Below, one piece after another: positions 13,901-27,600 of a DNA stretch of 64,000 bases. The stretch spans positions 74,923,338-74,987,337 of the forward strand of contig OU744720.1 in assembly GCA_916613615.1 (NCBI GenBank), in the 5' to 3' direction. The stretch comes from Steromphala cineraria. Lineage: Eukaryota; Mollusca; Gastropoda; Trochida; Trochidae. The notes below the pieces were generated by a model. The model searched no databases. It saw nothing but the letters and a program-made list of their open reading frames with translations, and was not told where the DNA came from. Both the position numbers and the translations under genes were made by a program. Each line of letters begins with the position of its first letter. Positions within the stretch are counted from its first letter, which is position 1.

Positions 13901-15317
13901 TAGAGCAGAGATACCATATCAATCTATTAAACATTTCAAACAAGTAAATGACAAGCCCTGAATCATAGAGCCTTAGCTCTTGTCGTGCAAAGAATACGAC
14001 GCGAGAGATTGTGAACGGGGAAGCGTCTTTGAGGATTACTGTGTTTTCATTAAGCGGGCACTCGGTTGGATGCTAATTAATACATGCCGTGTACGCTGGA
14101 CACTGTGTCCGAGCTACTGACCATTCCCAGGTTCACACGGTGTGTCCGCCTCACTGAGGAAAGCCACAGCCTCGCTTGTTTTTCGAGAAAATTTTATTCA
14201 GTTAGAATTTCCACCCCTGGGACGGGGAAGCTGAAGAACTTTTCAAGGATATCGGCCGTGATTCTCTATCAATAAAGGGCATTTTGCCTCGTGTGGGCCT
14301 GAATCTTTCTGAATCGAAGCACGGATTTGAAGCAAGGATTCTCAGTGGTGATCATTGGCAGTTCTCCTTTATTGTCTCACTTAAGTGCCTTTGATCTATG
14401 GTCATTTAGAGTAAAGGTATTTGCTGCCGCTTGGAGACTCTTGTTTCGCAGGGCTGTCAGACATTTCAAAACCTGCATAAGGAGGGATCTTGCTGCTGTG
14501 TAGTGATTCTATCCGCTCTTGAATCGTTTAATGGAATTTCTTTAATTGTTATCGACTGCTTGAGGAAAAGTTGGCGTCGGCGACACAACTTCTTAGCGTG
14601 ACTGGAGATCGGCCGTCCAGCGTTATTATTTGCCAATATACACCATTGAAGAGTGTCTGACTGCCGGGTCGTTCAGGTAATAGCATTACAGGCAGACTGT
14701 TGACTCCCGTGTATACTCAGCACTGTACTATCTCAGCGACTGAATCTGTCTCCAGGTGTGTCATCTGTTCTTCATTACCAAAGCTTATGATGATAAGGTG
14801 AAGACGTGTTAATGGCTACAACAGAGTAACTGAATCGCATCGGCAGCGTGCACAATACGTTCATGTTTAATCAACCAGTGGAGCGAACCATCTTTCAATT
14901 TCTTCAGGATTTTAAGACAAAAGACGTAATCTGCATTCGTTGACACTGAATTAAACATGTCATCCTTCAGCTCTCAAACTCATAGATAAAAAGAATGTTC
15001 AATTTTTAACCTGTTTCTTTACACAGAACTATTTACATATAGACAATAAGACCATAATGGTGAACAGGTTTCAAGAGAAGTGCATGAAATATGCATCAGT
15101 GGAGGTTTCGTTGTTGCAGTTCCAAGGTACGTATACATGTTAGTTTGACGATAGTGACAGAGTTTAACATACAGCTGACCTCGACTGAAGACTAAAATGT
15201 CCCTATTCTGGAATTCGAGCTTGCTTGGAGAGAAAGAACCGATAGCGCTGAAGATACATAGGTTTCGTATTGCATACAAGTTAGAAGCTTACGTGTTGTA
15301 GACTACAAGTCACATGC
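13900..15317 (+). promoter_or_regulatory. Likely 5' flanking region / 5' UTR of the gliomedin-like gene
   Basis: This stretch directly upstream of the first coding exon is more GC- and CpG-rich than the surrounding kilobases (notably 13980-14780) and is free of the MITE families. That fits a promoter-proximal or 5' UTR region, but I see no convincing TATA box or initiator and cannot place the transcription start. A non-coding first exon may be present. Coordinates are approximate. Confidence 0.3.
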
Positions 15318-15692
15318 ATGGAAGTACGACAAAAGACGATGGCCGTGAACGTGCAAGATACGCCGTGGCGTCCTCACATAAGGTTATTGTACTCCAGCAC
15401 CCTGTGTCTTACTCTTGTTCTGGCTACTGCAATCTGGTATGGCTACTCAGAACTTCTCAAACTTCGCACAGACATTCGTGACAAAATTTCCAAAAAAGAT
15501 GTGGCAGAATTTCGAATCTGGCATCGACCCTTTGACGATGCGGACCCACCACCTGATTGGGAAAACAGCGTGTACGAACAAGAAGATTTCAGTACTAAAA
15601 CTGGAGGAGATGAGAGACATAAGAGACACACTGTGGAGGGGTCAGGTCTACCAGAGGACTATGTCCTCATGAATACATACTCCAGAATTCCT
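15318..15692 (+). CDS. Exon 1: cytoplasmic tail, transmembrane segment, juxtamembrane region
   Basis: It encodes residues 1-125 and ends at donor CCT|GTAAGT in phase 0. An in-frame TAG at 15282-15284 bounds the reading frame upstream. The first ATG (15318) has a poor context; the second in-frame ATG at 15339 (ACG before, GCC after: A at -3, G at +4) is in a stronger Kozak context and may be the real start, which would remove seven residues. The hydrophobic stretch [20 protein letters not shown] (about 23-42) follows a basic N-terminal flank, as in a type II signal anchor. Downstream lies a charged, possibly helical stretch (44-70), then an acidic segment and the sequence ERHKRHT with RHKR at 100-103, matching the R-X-K/R-R furin consensus; gliomedin is known to be shed by furin-type cleavage in this region. 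Confidence 0.87.
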
Positions 15693-18600
15693 GTAAGTAA
15701 AACATTTTTTTATGACATATTTTGATTTATATATATTCACGACATTTGATCTTGTTTGCATTGTGCTAATTCCTTTTAATGGCACATCTGTTGTAGTTGG
15801 TTGCGAAACAGAGGTATATTCGAATGTATTATTGATTTCTATGGTTTAAGGCTTTGTCTTTGACGGTAGCAGATATACATGCCAGGGACTCTCACAATAT
15901 AGGTAATCTTATGTGGTTCTAACCTCACTTAATAATTCATATCTTCATATCAGGCACATATATAGTAAATATCTATTTACATGTTTGTTGTCATGAATAT
16001 GTCTTCTTCGGCTCTAATTCGTAGTTGATTAATATGTTTAACTGATATTTGACTGTGTTTTTATGCTGAATTGAATTAAAACAAAAAAGTCATTGAGTTA
16101 CATTTAAGCAAAACCATTAAGAGAATATCATGCCATTTCGAATTTCTTGTCGAAGTGACGATCATTTTGATTTATGGCTTGATTTACAATTCTATTTCCG
16201 CTTAAACTGAATATTCAACGCTGAAATATAATTTTTGTTTCGGAAAAAACTTAATTTGATATTGATTTTTCATGAAAAGGAGAACATCTGTTTTATTTAT
16301 TGAACAATTGTAATTAAATTTAAATGTTTAAATCATCTCTCTTGTTGCTTTTCTTAAACGTTTAGAAAAAGATGCCATGCAATTGAATTTATTAGGCAAT
16401 AGGATACAAAATGTTTTGATTAACAATTTGGAAACAATTCGACATTTTCTACGATTTATAAAGCCAACCGATATCGAATGTTGAATATCAGATATTTGTT
16501 TACTCCCCCTTCCACCCTCCACACACACCGCCCCTATTAAATGTAAAAAGTTAACATTTGTGAATGAGGCGCTTAATATTAGTGTTAACATTTCGAATAC
16601 ATCACTGAATATAAGAGCGAGGTCACATTGTGTTGTCACCAATACTCAGATCATTTGTCACGATTCCTTCAACAGGAAGTAGCAGTTTAGCTGAGCTGAG
16701 GAATATCACCATGAAATATAGATATGATAGAATCACGCACTAAGTGAACGAATTATCCGTACTAGTTTTAGAAGTGTCTATGCAAGACAAAATCAGGGTC
16801 TTCCTCAAATCTTGAGGCTTAAACATCTAACTGCACCAAACAACCATATTATAGCTTTATTTAAACAAGTTATTATATAGCGAATTAACTGCAACAAATT
16901 TAGTGCAAATCGTTATCGTGAGGAATCATATTCCACTACAAATGTATGATTTATGAATCCTCACGCCTTGTATGTTGAGATTTCAATCAATGGGGCCTTA
17001 CTGATTTTGCGAGAAGAGCTTCGATCTTTTTTTATGAAGAGATCATTCAGCTTACTCTGACATTATTTCCTAAATTGATTTTAACATTATCCACTATATG
17101 GTATTGAAAAAGTATTGAAATAAATAAAATCATAAAACTTGAAATAACATAATTAGAGAACCTTCATCAAATATAAGTGTTGACCCTAACAAATTATTAT
17201 TTATAGCATTGTTCAGCGTTGTGTGATACGGTATAGATATAGTAGACCCATATCAAGAAGGAACAAAGCATCTAAGAAATACTCAATGGCCACTACAATC
17301 CGGCACTTTTTTGGCCTCAATGCAATGTCATCTTTAAAAGCAATATACTCATGTCATCAATAGGCACAATCTATTTTATATAGCTGTCAAAACTAATATG
17401 ACACGTAAGGGGATAAATTTATTAATGTGGAGAATAAACCGCCAAAGAGCTTAAACTAATTACGTGCACAAGTTGCGAAAGAACCAAAACGTTCCAAAAC
17501 GATAAGAGAGAATTGCTGAAACATAGCAGGGAAAAGGGCCCTAAACAAATATCTGTTGAAATCTTTTCACCTACTGCCTCAAAAAGACCGCGATGGAAAC
17601 TATTCATTGTAAATAAAGAATTGATAACCACTGATCCTTATCTGGCGTTAGAGTAATAATGATTTTATAGTTAACCACATTTGAGTTAATTCTTAAGAAT
17701 AAATAAATTTCAAATATCGGTTAATGTAATGTATGTAAAGTGTTAATACTCATCAATCCTTATCTGGTGTTTTTGTGGCATGAGTTAAATATAGAGGAAT
17801 AACGAATCTCCAGTTTTTACTAAACTAACATCCTTCTTTGGTATAATTTTTTTTCAAATGTCCGTTTAATATATAAAAGAAAAAAACAGTCACCTAACCA
17901 TCTTCATATCTAGTGCCTAAGAGATGTGATCTTAATGTAGAGGAATAATGATTCTAAAGTTCTTCCTAATTCAACAGCTTTAACATCTTTTCAGTTAATT
18001 CCTACATTTAAAGGAGCAGTATCACGTTTTCAGGAGGAATATAAGGTGATGTCAGTAGAATGAAAATAGATTTGTCCAATTGAAAGACAATGTATTTCAA
18101 CTAAATGATGCAGTAATGAATCAAGTATATAATGTTCAGCCATGCGATTCCATTTTCTCACTCAAAATGAATTAAAGGTGTTCACACAAAAATGGCCGTC
18201 AATGGACTTTGTGTGAATCTTAATAATTTGTTCTCAGACTATGGATGATTGGTTTGTGTAATGAGATTTCTGACACTATCAAACTAATCCATTTAGTATT
18301 AACGTACAATAATCAGAAACAAATTTAAAATATAGAAAAAAAGCGTACTTCTGCCCCTTTAAAATCCTCATGTTATGTGTATTGAGAAAAAGAGCCACCG
18401 TTCCTTTGCCGTATCTGATGCTTAGATGGTGCGAGTTAAAGGTAGATAAATAATGATTCTCCAATTCTGTCTCATTTAACAAATACTCAGTTGATTCTTA
18501 ACAAAAAAGGCCATTCAAATCCCATGTTATGTAAGTAGAGAATAAATAGATTCAGATCGTTCACCAAAGTCGGGTTGCTAAGTGTTACTGTGGTGTATCG

Positions 18601-21600
18601 GAAGTGCGCACCCCCTCCTGTTGTGACTGTCCCACGGGCAACCACCGAGACGGGGGTTCATTGTAGGACACGGAGTCCTTTCGTGACTTGCTCCTTCCGT
18701 TTATCCGCCTCCTTATCGATCTAATCGGGTCGAAAATCAGGCTTTTATATTTGTTAAATGCATTTATAGCCGGAAAAAGGCTAGGATATGTTAACGATGC
18801 GAAACCGAAGAGATGAGGTTGTGACCTTGCACAATGTGATTCTCCTTGATGAAGCAGATTTTTATGAACAATAACATTGCATGTGTTTCTTGTATAATTA
18901 AGGTAAATTGTTTGAAAAATGTTTAATCCTTTAGCTGTAATATGTCATGTCAGTGTAAATTGTATATGCTTGGCCACAAAGATAGATTTCTGTATAGATT
19001 TGAAGAGAATAAATAATGATGTAATCAAAGTGAATTGCTTGAACAACGCTAATCAAAATGTTATTAGTCATGTACATATACCATGTCATGTCCAGGTATA
19101 TACCAGCCCTGGAAGTTGGATTTCAATATAGATTTAAAAATATAATTCACGATGAAATATCTCTTCATTGGCGTACCATCGTTCCTGTCTTTGTATGCAT
19201 TATATGATACTAGTAAATCATGTTACATGCTAAAAGTATATACCAATCGTTATATTATATCAAAGGTTTCGTTTTGAAGTACCTTTTTCAAAGTGAATGG
19301 AACTTAAATTCTATGTGAAGGTGTATTGCTAAAGGGCGCTTTGATAAATCAAAATACACATTCTTAACCAGAATTTCGTTTAATACATACACATTTAATA
19401 CATATGCATGAACGATTTCATACAAACAATACATTCAATATCAATGCAATCAATTCATTCAAGTTTTTATGTACTCAATGCATTCTTGATTCAATGCAAA
19501 CAATTAACAATACTCAAACAATGATGCAAGATTCACTCTAATCAATGCATTCAAGATTCAACACAACCAAATCATTCAAGAGTTTGACCTTTACATTTCC
19601 CAAGGCGTATTCAGAAACGTCTCATTTCAAAGAAATCCTTATTAATTCATATCATTATCCGACGCTAACAAAGAGAAATCAGAGTATGGAATAAACGTAA
19701 TAACAATTTAAGATCTTGCCACCCAAGTTGCCCTGTGTATATCTACAATCGCCAAAAATGCGATGCAATGAAAGCACACACACCAAATGACGTGCACTGT
19801 CTCCTGGGTCAGGCTTCGGTTTCTTCGCCTTGTTATGTGACACCAGAGTAAATATTCATTGAAGGTCCTCGCGAAATAACTCGTTCGCCGAGCACTTAAA
19901 TGAACACACGAATTTAATGAACTCTCACCAAGCATGTGGGTGAATTGTGAAGAGTTTACTCACACATCACCCCTTGCTTGATATGTAAATTTAATAGTGA
20001 TATTAATAATCTTTTCTGCTCTTTCGAATATTTTTTCTATATTAAAAAACCCGCTTTAGTTCATACTTAAATATAAGACCTAGTTTTGAATGTTCTTCTT
20101 ACTCTACACAATTGGCTGTTAATCCAATCTCATTCCTCTTTATTTGCACACTTTCATGCATGCTTACTATATTTCTACAGTTATAAGTAAAAGTATTAAT
20201 ACAGTTGATATTTATTTAGTTTATATAAAATTGATATTGACATTACTATTTAATTGCTTTAATATATCAATAAAATCTATTTAAAAAAGAAAGTGTTTAA
20301 TATGAAATGATAGTCATATTGTTGGTTTGTGTTGGATGAAGTTATACAGCTATAACTCCTTGTCCATCGTAATGATGACCTTTTGATTTGATATTTGATA
20401 AAAGAAGCAATGGAATGTGACCTGTCATGGTGTCACACGACTGTATGTGTTCATATTGATTCATGTACACTTCAACAGCATATTAGATATGAAATTTAAG
20501 ATATAATACACAAATGCTTGTAAAGTTCTTAATTCTAAATACTATAATCATGATTTTTGAAAAATTTAGTCTTCCCACAGATAATATTAAAGACGACTAA
20601 CTGCTGGAAATGGATTAAAAAACTGAACAGTAACAGTAATACAGCTCTTTGTTTAACGTCACGGAATTAAAAAAACTGGAGTGGTATTGGTAGTATCACT
20701 TACCATAACCATTAAACCATCGTAAAGCTTTTGGTAATTGCTTTAACCATTATTATAAGTTATATATTCTATCAAAGTCACCTTGTTCCATTAGTCGATC
20801 ACTTAAACTAAGCATTTAGAAATGTGTTGAAATATTAGAAAAATGTTGATGTGCAATCGATAATGGAATTCATTAGTTTGAGTTGTTTATCGCCATATTA
20901 CGCATGCCACCATCTTAAGTGTTAAAAATCACTCAAACCCAACTGTATTTGTTTTTCGTCTAACTTTCAGTGTAACAATTTTTCAAATATTAGTCTCACA
21001 TTTTTATTCCCATAAGTAACGTTGTATTACAAATTAAAATTGGACGTCGGCATAGCGTTAAAATGCCAAAAGAAAAGTTACAAAGCAGCGAGAAATCACT
21101 GCTCAAAAGTTTAAAAGAAATAGAAACGGTCGTCCTTGATATCAAAGCCATTGTTAAGACCGATCTCTAAGAGTGGCATCGTTTTCAATTTCTCTAGACC
21201 CTTATTATCGCGTTAATACAATTGTGCATTGTTATTGGGAAAGCATTTCTATGACAGAAATTTCCTTTTAGTATGGGATCAATGAAAAAGAAACAATGAC
21301 AAATGGACGGGAAGTAAAAAAGGTAAAAACCTTTTCCAAGCTGTGCATTTCTTATTAAATCCCTTCTTGCTGTTAAATGAATTGGATAGTATTATGCCCT
21401 GTCATAAACTGTAGGGGGAAGCCGAGGCCTTTCATTTCATCTTCTCCCCTACAGTCCAAACACAATTTTCAGTTATGTAATCAAATTTGTTTCTGACAGC
21501 ACCCAAGAAGGACGCTGAACAGCTAAATTACTGGGACAGAAAGTCTTCAATTCAGATTACAATTACAAAATTTAAGAGGCAATGAAACTACACAGACTTG

Positions 21601-24600
21601 CGGCCTGCCGATGATTTGCTGAGAATACGCCATGGAAGCCCGTATGATATTAGCCCTGGAGTTGTAATTCGGTTTTGGAAAGCCACGTCTCCTTCTATCT
21701 GGCATCTTCATACCCAATTAAAAGACAATAAATTAAACAGACTATTGTCCGATATGTTTGCCAACTGAGGCCTTCAATATATTTCCATTATCATCTTAAC
21801 GTGTCCACCAGATTGGGTTGCAAGGGGTCGGGGCATGGTCGGAGTGTTGCCAATTAGGTTAGCCAAGCCGTTAACCGTCGGCAACAACAACTTCATGCGT
21901 CTGGCCACACATGTGCTGAAAAAGAGCATGTGTTTTAGCGGATTGCTGCGGCTAGTAGTGCTTTGATCAAGGCAAGAACAGAGAGGCCAACTGACAACAT
22001 GTGTTTTTTAAACGAAAGGAAAGCTGCCTAACATGTTGCCACTTTAGGAAAAAAGGTGACAGAGCGAGTTGTCGTCTAACGTGTATGTTGAAGGAAATGT
22101 AATTAGTTAGGTCTCGTTCCGTCTACAATGTAGGTTTTATATATCGATGTTAAATCTTGTATACTACAACGATACGAGAACGTTATGAAAAATTGCAGTG
22201 CATATTTTATAACTGCTGCTCGAAAATTTCAAATAATTAAAGATAAACTGAATGATTTAAAAGAGATAAAGTTCAGTTGCATTGAATTACTCCTTCATTT
22301 ATAATGTAAAACTCGGTAAGATGACAATGACTTTGAAAAGAAGAAATCGGTTAAGCAACCTTATTTGTATCGTGTTGGTAAAATAACAAAACTGCTCAGC
22401 TTTTTAATTCCCGTTTCGTTTATAATTTATAATAATTTTATAATAAAGTTTATATTTAATATCATCATTGAACTGGAACGCTTCTGTTTCGTGATATGAA
22501 AAGTTACAAGAAACATCTTAAGTATTTTTTCCTACATACCCATTGATATAATACGGATATATCGAAGAGATTGATAAATACAAAATATTGCTGACATACG
22601 TATAGTTACCATTTTCATGTTTAAGAAGAGTTCAACATATGTATGTGCGCAGAGGCAGTCCTCAAGTTTTCATTCAAATATGGAAGTAATTTCTTTATAA
22701 CGAGATATGAACATGAGACTTTACTTCATGTACCGTATTCGACCTAATAAGCGCCCTGCTCCAAATAAGCGCCCCAAAGGATTTTGTTATTATAGGTATA
22801 ATAACCGCCCATGTACCAGCGGTACTAAAATAATAAATTCAGCGTATTCACTTTGTTTCATGAGGAACTAAAGGATACATTAGCGACAATGAATATGTGT
22901 GATATTCTACTCGATATTGTGTAAGTATTTTTTGAACGCCTATATCAGTTAGCAAAGACAACCGTAACACAGTTCCACTTCAGTAGTCTTTATTTTTCGA
23001 TCGTCATTTTCACCACTTTGATAAGCGCCCACCAAAGTCAATGTTTTAAGCGCCCTGGGCGCTTATCAGATCGAATACGGTATTTCATTTCAATTTTGAG
23101 TTCTGATAAGTACGTAAGCAGGAAACTCGATGACTTTTCTCGAAAAATTGACGAATTGTTTAAAACTTCTGATTAAGCTTGTAACATGAGGCGAAAAGTT
23201 GATGTAAGCAAATCTTTATATGGCAAACATATAAGTTTAAGATTTTGTTTTTTGTTTAAGTTTATCTTTGAGAAAAAGTAAGGAAACAATCAACAAGATG
23301 GTTTCAAGCAGAAAGGATACGTTTATGTTATAAAAATAGAGAATATTAATATTTTCTGAAAAACACAGCTTAAGGAACTCACAAGATTCAAATGAACCCG
23401 AGTCACGTTGTTATCGAGGGTACAGCGACCTATATTGGACGAACAACAGGAAAGACTGGATGCTTCTTAAATGAAAATTATTTTAAGAAATATCTTTTAT
23501 GCGCAATAATTGTATGTGAGTTTACAGGTACATTATTTGCGCCATTCTTTGCACCAAAAATGTAAATAATATTGATAAAAAGTAAATAAGATATGATCAC
23601 GGTAATTATGAAACTACAGTGTTGTGTAAAGGGATATTATGGTTTGCTCTACCGAGAGCTCCTATAAGCTTGTTTTATGCTTTTCAGCTTGTTTATTACA
23701 ATTTAAAGGGAAACCCATAACATGGTTATAAAGCATCTCGTGTCGGCTTTAAAGTAAAGGTCTTTTGACCTAACTCGATTTACCAATGACAAAAATTGTA
23801 CTTAAAGTAACTTAAATTGTACTTTTAAAACATCACCTTTGAGCAGCGCTCTCTGAGCTGGATATTGGCGCTTTACAAATGTTTAGTAGTAGTAGTATAA
23901 TTTCTTCCATTTTTTTCAGTTTTAAATGTTTTACTCAACATTTATTCCTAAATAACGACATATATTAGATTAAGTTGACAATGAAATAACAATTTGAATC
24001 ATAGCACCCTTTCTCCCTGCTTGTTGCGGTGAAGCGATCCCGCTGGGTTTAACAGGGAAAATATTATTCCAACTACATTACCTTTTTTCATGATTTCTAA
24101 TGGCGTGAAGCAAGTCCTGATAGCTGGATGGTGTTGTATTACTGAAAGGCGCTGAACCTGTTACAAGGGAACAAAATCAATTGTCAGGAATTATTGAAAT
24201 TCCGTCCTGGGGGTTATAGAAAGACTCTGTGAAGAAGATCGTCCGTCCGACATCCCTCATCGATTCGACATGTGTAAATTCCGTGAATTAACGCCATAGA
24301 ATAGATAATTGACACCGTGCCAATCATGAAAAGACGGCTTTACTCTAATCTAAATACAGAATCACAAAAGGAATATGATAACTGGGGCTGTATCTGATCC
24401 TCGCAAAGGAAGACAAAAATGGTTTGGTTACATAACTGGGTTGTATTTACGTAAGAGAAGGACTTAATCTGGACCTAGTTCTGCTTAGAGCATAGGAATA
24501 TGCTGCACATTACCTTCTACTGTCAGGCTGACTCGACGTGTCTTCTGACTTCATTATCTCTCACCTCCTCTAATCCTTTGTTTGATCATGACTACAAACA

Positions 24601-27600
24601 CGACATGAAACATCGTCATCAGCAACATGTCATCTTGTGTCATTGAAACAATCAAATTGATTTTGATATCGGAGTGTTATGACACGTCTTGGTGTATTAG
24701 GATATTCAAGGCGAATTTCTACACCCTTTTTTCTTAAGGCTTGACACAGTTATGAAGTTTCTACATGAGAGAAATGAGATTCGCATGGCAGAGAGGACAG
24801 AAATGTTCGTCAATTTATTATACAATTGTTTTGGAAATATGTTACACTTTTAATAAATTGCAAATCTTGTTGATTTACCTCTCCCTACACCAGTAATCGA
24901 GCTCAGGGACGATGTTAATAATAAATTAGTGTTTATGAAAGTCTTAGATTAAAGAATAAAGCACCAATCTGCAACATACACATTTTAACAGAAAAATATC
25001 TCTTGACAATATGTAAATTATAAGTCTTTCAGTTAAAGAACAAAGCGTTATTCAACAACATAGATGTTTGACAGTATAATCCTCCAAGACGATATGTTAA
25101 TATAAATTGATCTTATAGTGGAAGAACAAAGTGTTTATCTGCAACATAAATATTTAGACAGAACCTCTCTCGTGACAATACGTCCTCTGGTGAAGAAACT
25201 CGTGGTATTTTTTGTGGTATTATTTCAGAGCAACTTGATAGGAAGCCCGGAGATAGATTACAGCCTGTCAATGACAAAATCAATAGAAAACTATTACAAC
25301 TTGGATTCCATATCGCTATTATCCGAATTACGGCGCTTTGTAAAGTAATCTTCTTTGATAGCTTACTGTGGATTATCGGCATGTGTAAACTCTGCAGCGA
25401 ATCACGGAGAGAGAATACGAGGAAATTAACAACTAAGTAGCGCGTTTGTCTGAGACTGGTTTTAGTAGCTGTATTGACTGTATATCATCGAGCTAGTAGG
25501 CAAGAAAGAGCAAATATGTAGTAGGTATTTCTTGACAAGAGAATAACGTTATATTTTGTGCCGACAAGAAACAGAAGCTTAGAGATGGACGCGGTGACAC
25601 GCAGTTAACGTTAACCATTATTTTTGAAAGTACTTGATTGAAGGGGCTTCTTCGTAAAACCATTATATATCAAAGTACTAACTTGAAGGGGCGTTCAATC
25701 TTCTAGTTCCGTGAAGAGAAATATGTTATATTGGCTTGCTGAATGATATGTATTGCCTTAGAAATCATAAAGGACAGGGTAATTCAAACTTTCATCAAGA
25801 AGAGAATTCATCTGTATAAAGTTAATGCCTATTCTAAATGTTTCTGCAATGGAAATATATTTTTAATCGGTTCTCTGTCTTATGGATATGATGAACGTTT
25901 GCTTAATGGGCCTAACTCACTAAGTAATTTCTTACAATCGTTTGAAGTTCATTATTGTCATCATATAAACCCAGGAGCATTATGGTGGCTAATTTATTGA
26001 TTGACATCGAATTGCAATAAAAGTCTACGAAAATATGTTTAGACAATGATGGACGTTTTGAATATCAGTTTCAATTCAGTAGACATGCAATTAGTTAAAA
26101 TCGCAATTTAATATGCAAAATATTCACATTATTGGATACATAAAGGAGTCAATAATCATCGAGCAAATATACTGCTCAAAGAAAGAAACGCATAGCAAAT
26201 ATTTTGCAATGTTATTGAAAAAAAATGAATAATACGTTTGCATCTAAGGTGTATATCTGAAATGAACGGTTTCTCCAACCATTTCTGAGCTTTAAATCTT
26301 TGTCATTGATTAAACTAAAGTGTTGTGAAAAGGGATATTATGGTTTGATCTACCGAGAGCTCCTATAAGCTTGTTTTATGCTTTTCATCTTGTTTATTAC
26401 AATTTAAAGGGAAACCCATAAACCATTAAAGCAAGAATTTAAAAAAAATAGCTGTCTTTTGCATACACAATAAAAACAACATCTTAAATCTAAACCAGCG
26501 GTTCTGGTGGTATGAACCTGACATGGCATTTGTGATTTTAAAGATAGAGACATGTGTCGACTTACAGAAGTTCAATAAAACAATGCCTACAAACAGTCAG
26601 AGAGTGGTGAGTACAACAAGGATTGCAAGGATATCTATTGTGTCCGAAGACATGTTAAGAAGGTTTTGGCATCGGTTTCAGCAGCATCGAACAACACTAT
26701 ATTGTCCTGGGTAAAGAAGACTTTGTGTGATCACGCCCATCTATGATTTGACATTCCGTCTTTGTTAATTATGTTAAATGCTAGGGATCATATCAGAACA
26801 TTTCAAGACAATATAACAGGACCTAACTCATATCTATGCGACGTGAAAGTCAAGCAAAGATTGTTCCTAATTAAGGTCGTATGACATTTTGACCTCTAGG
26901 TGACATTGACCTTTGACACATGCAATTAACTCAGCCAAGTCTCTACTTTCATGTGACAAAAGTTGTATAACAACGTCTTCATAACTCTAACTAACATCAC
27001 TAATACAAAGTTTAGACTCCGTTTTCAGCTATGGGTTTCTTTGGGTGGTTTATTAAAATCAATATACAGGATCCAAAAAATATGGAATGAATTGAACAAT
27101 TGGTTATCATATTAAACTTCAAATCATGGATGTGAACAGGTTTTGTTGATAGAATTGAAGATTCATTCATCTTTTAAAATGCACGAAGTTGTCATTAAAC
27201 ATATTTTCTTCGAAACTTGAAACACGTATCTGTGTCCCCGAGAGAGAATTATATACAGAAATATCCTTACAAGAAATAGACTTTTACGAGAGGAAAAGAA
27301 TGACTGACAGGATAATATTACAAGAGATTTGACTGCAAGTAAGACATCTATACTCGACGACTGCTGTATCTTTACCACTTTTAGAGGAAATATACAGTGT
27401 AAAGATATTAAAGGACTTTTTTAAAAGAAAAAGAGCATTTATGAACTGATAAATAACTGATACCAGCAATAAGGATAGACATGCTTGTCATTTCCTGTTG
27501 TCATCAATGTTAAAAAGTGATTTATTTACAGCTTCAATGAGTATTTTCTCATATGGGACCTTGTAAATACTTGCGTTGTATCAAACACTGTTATCTTATG

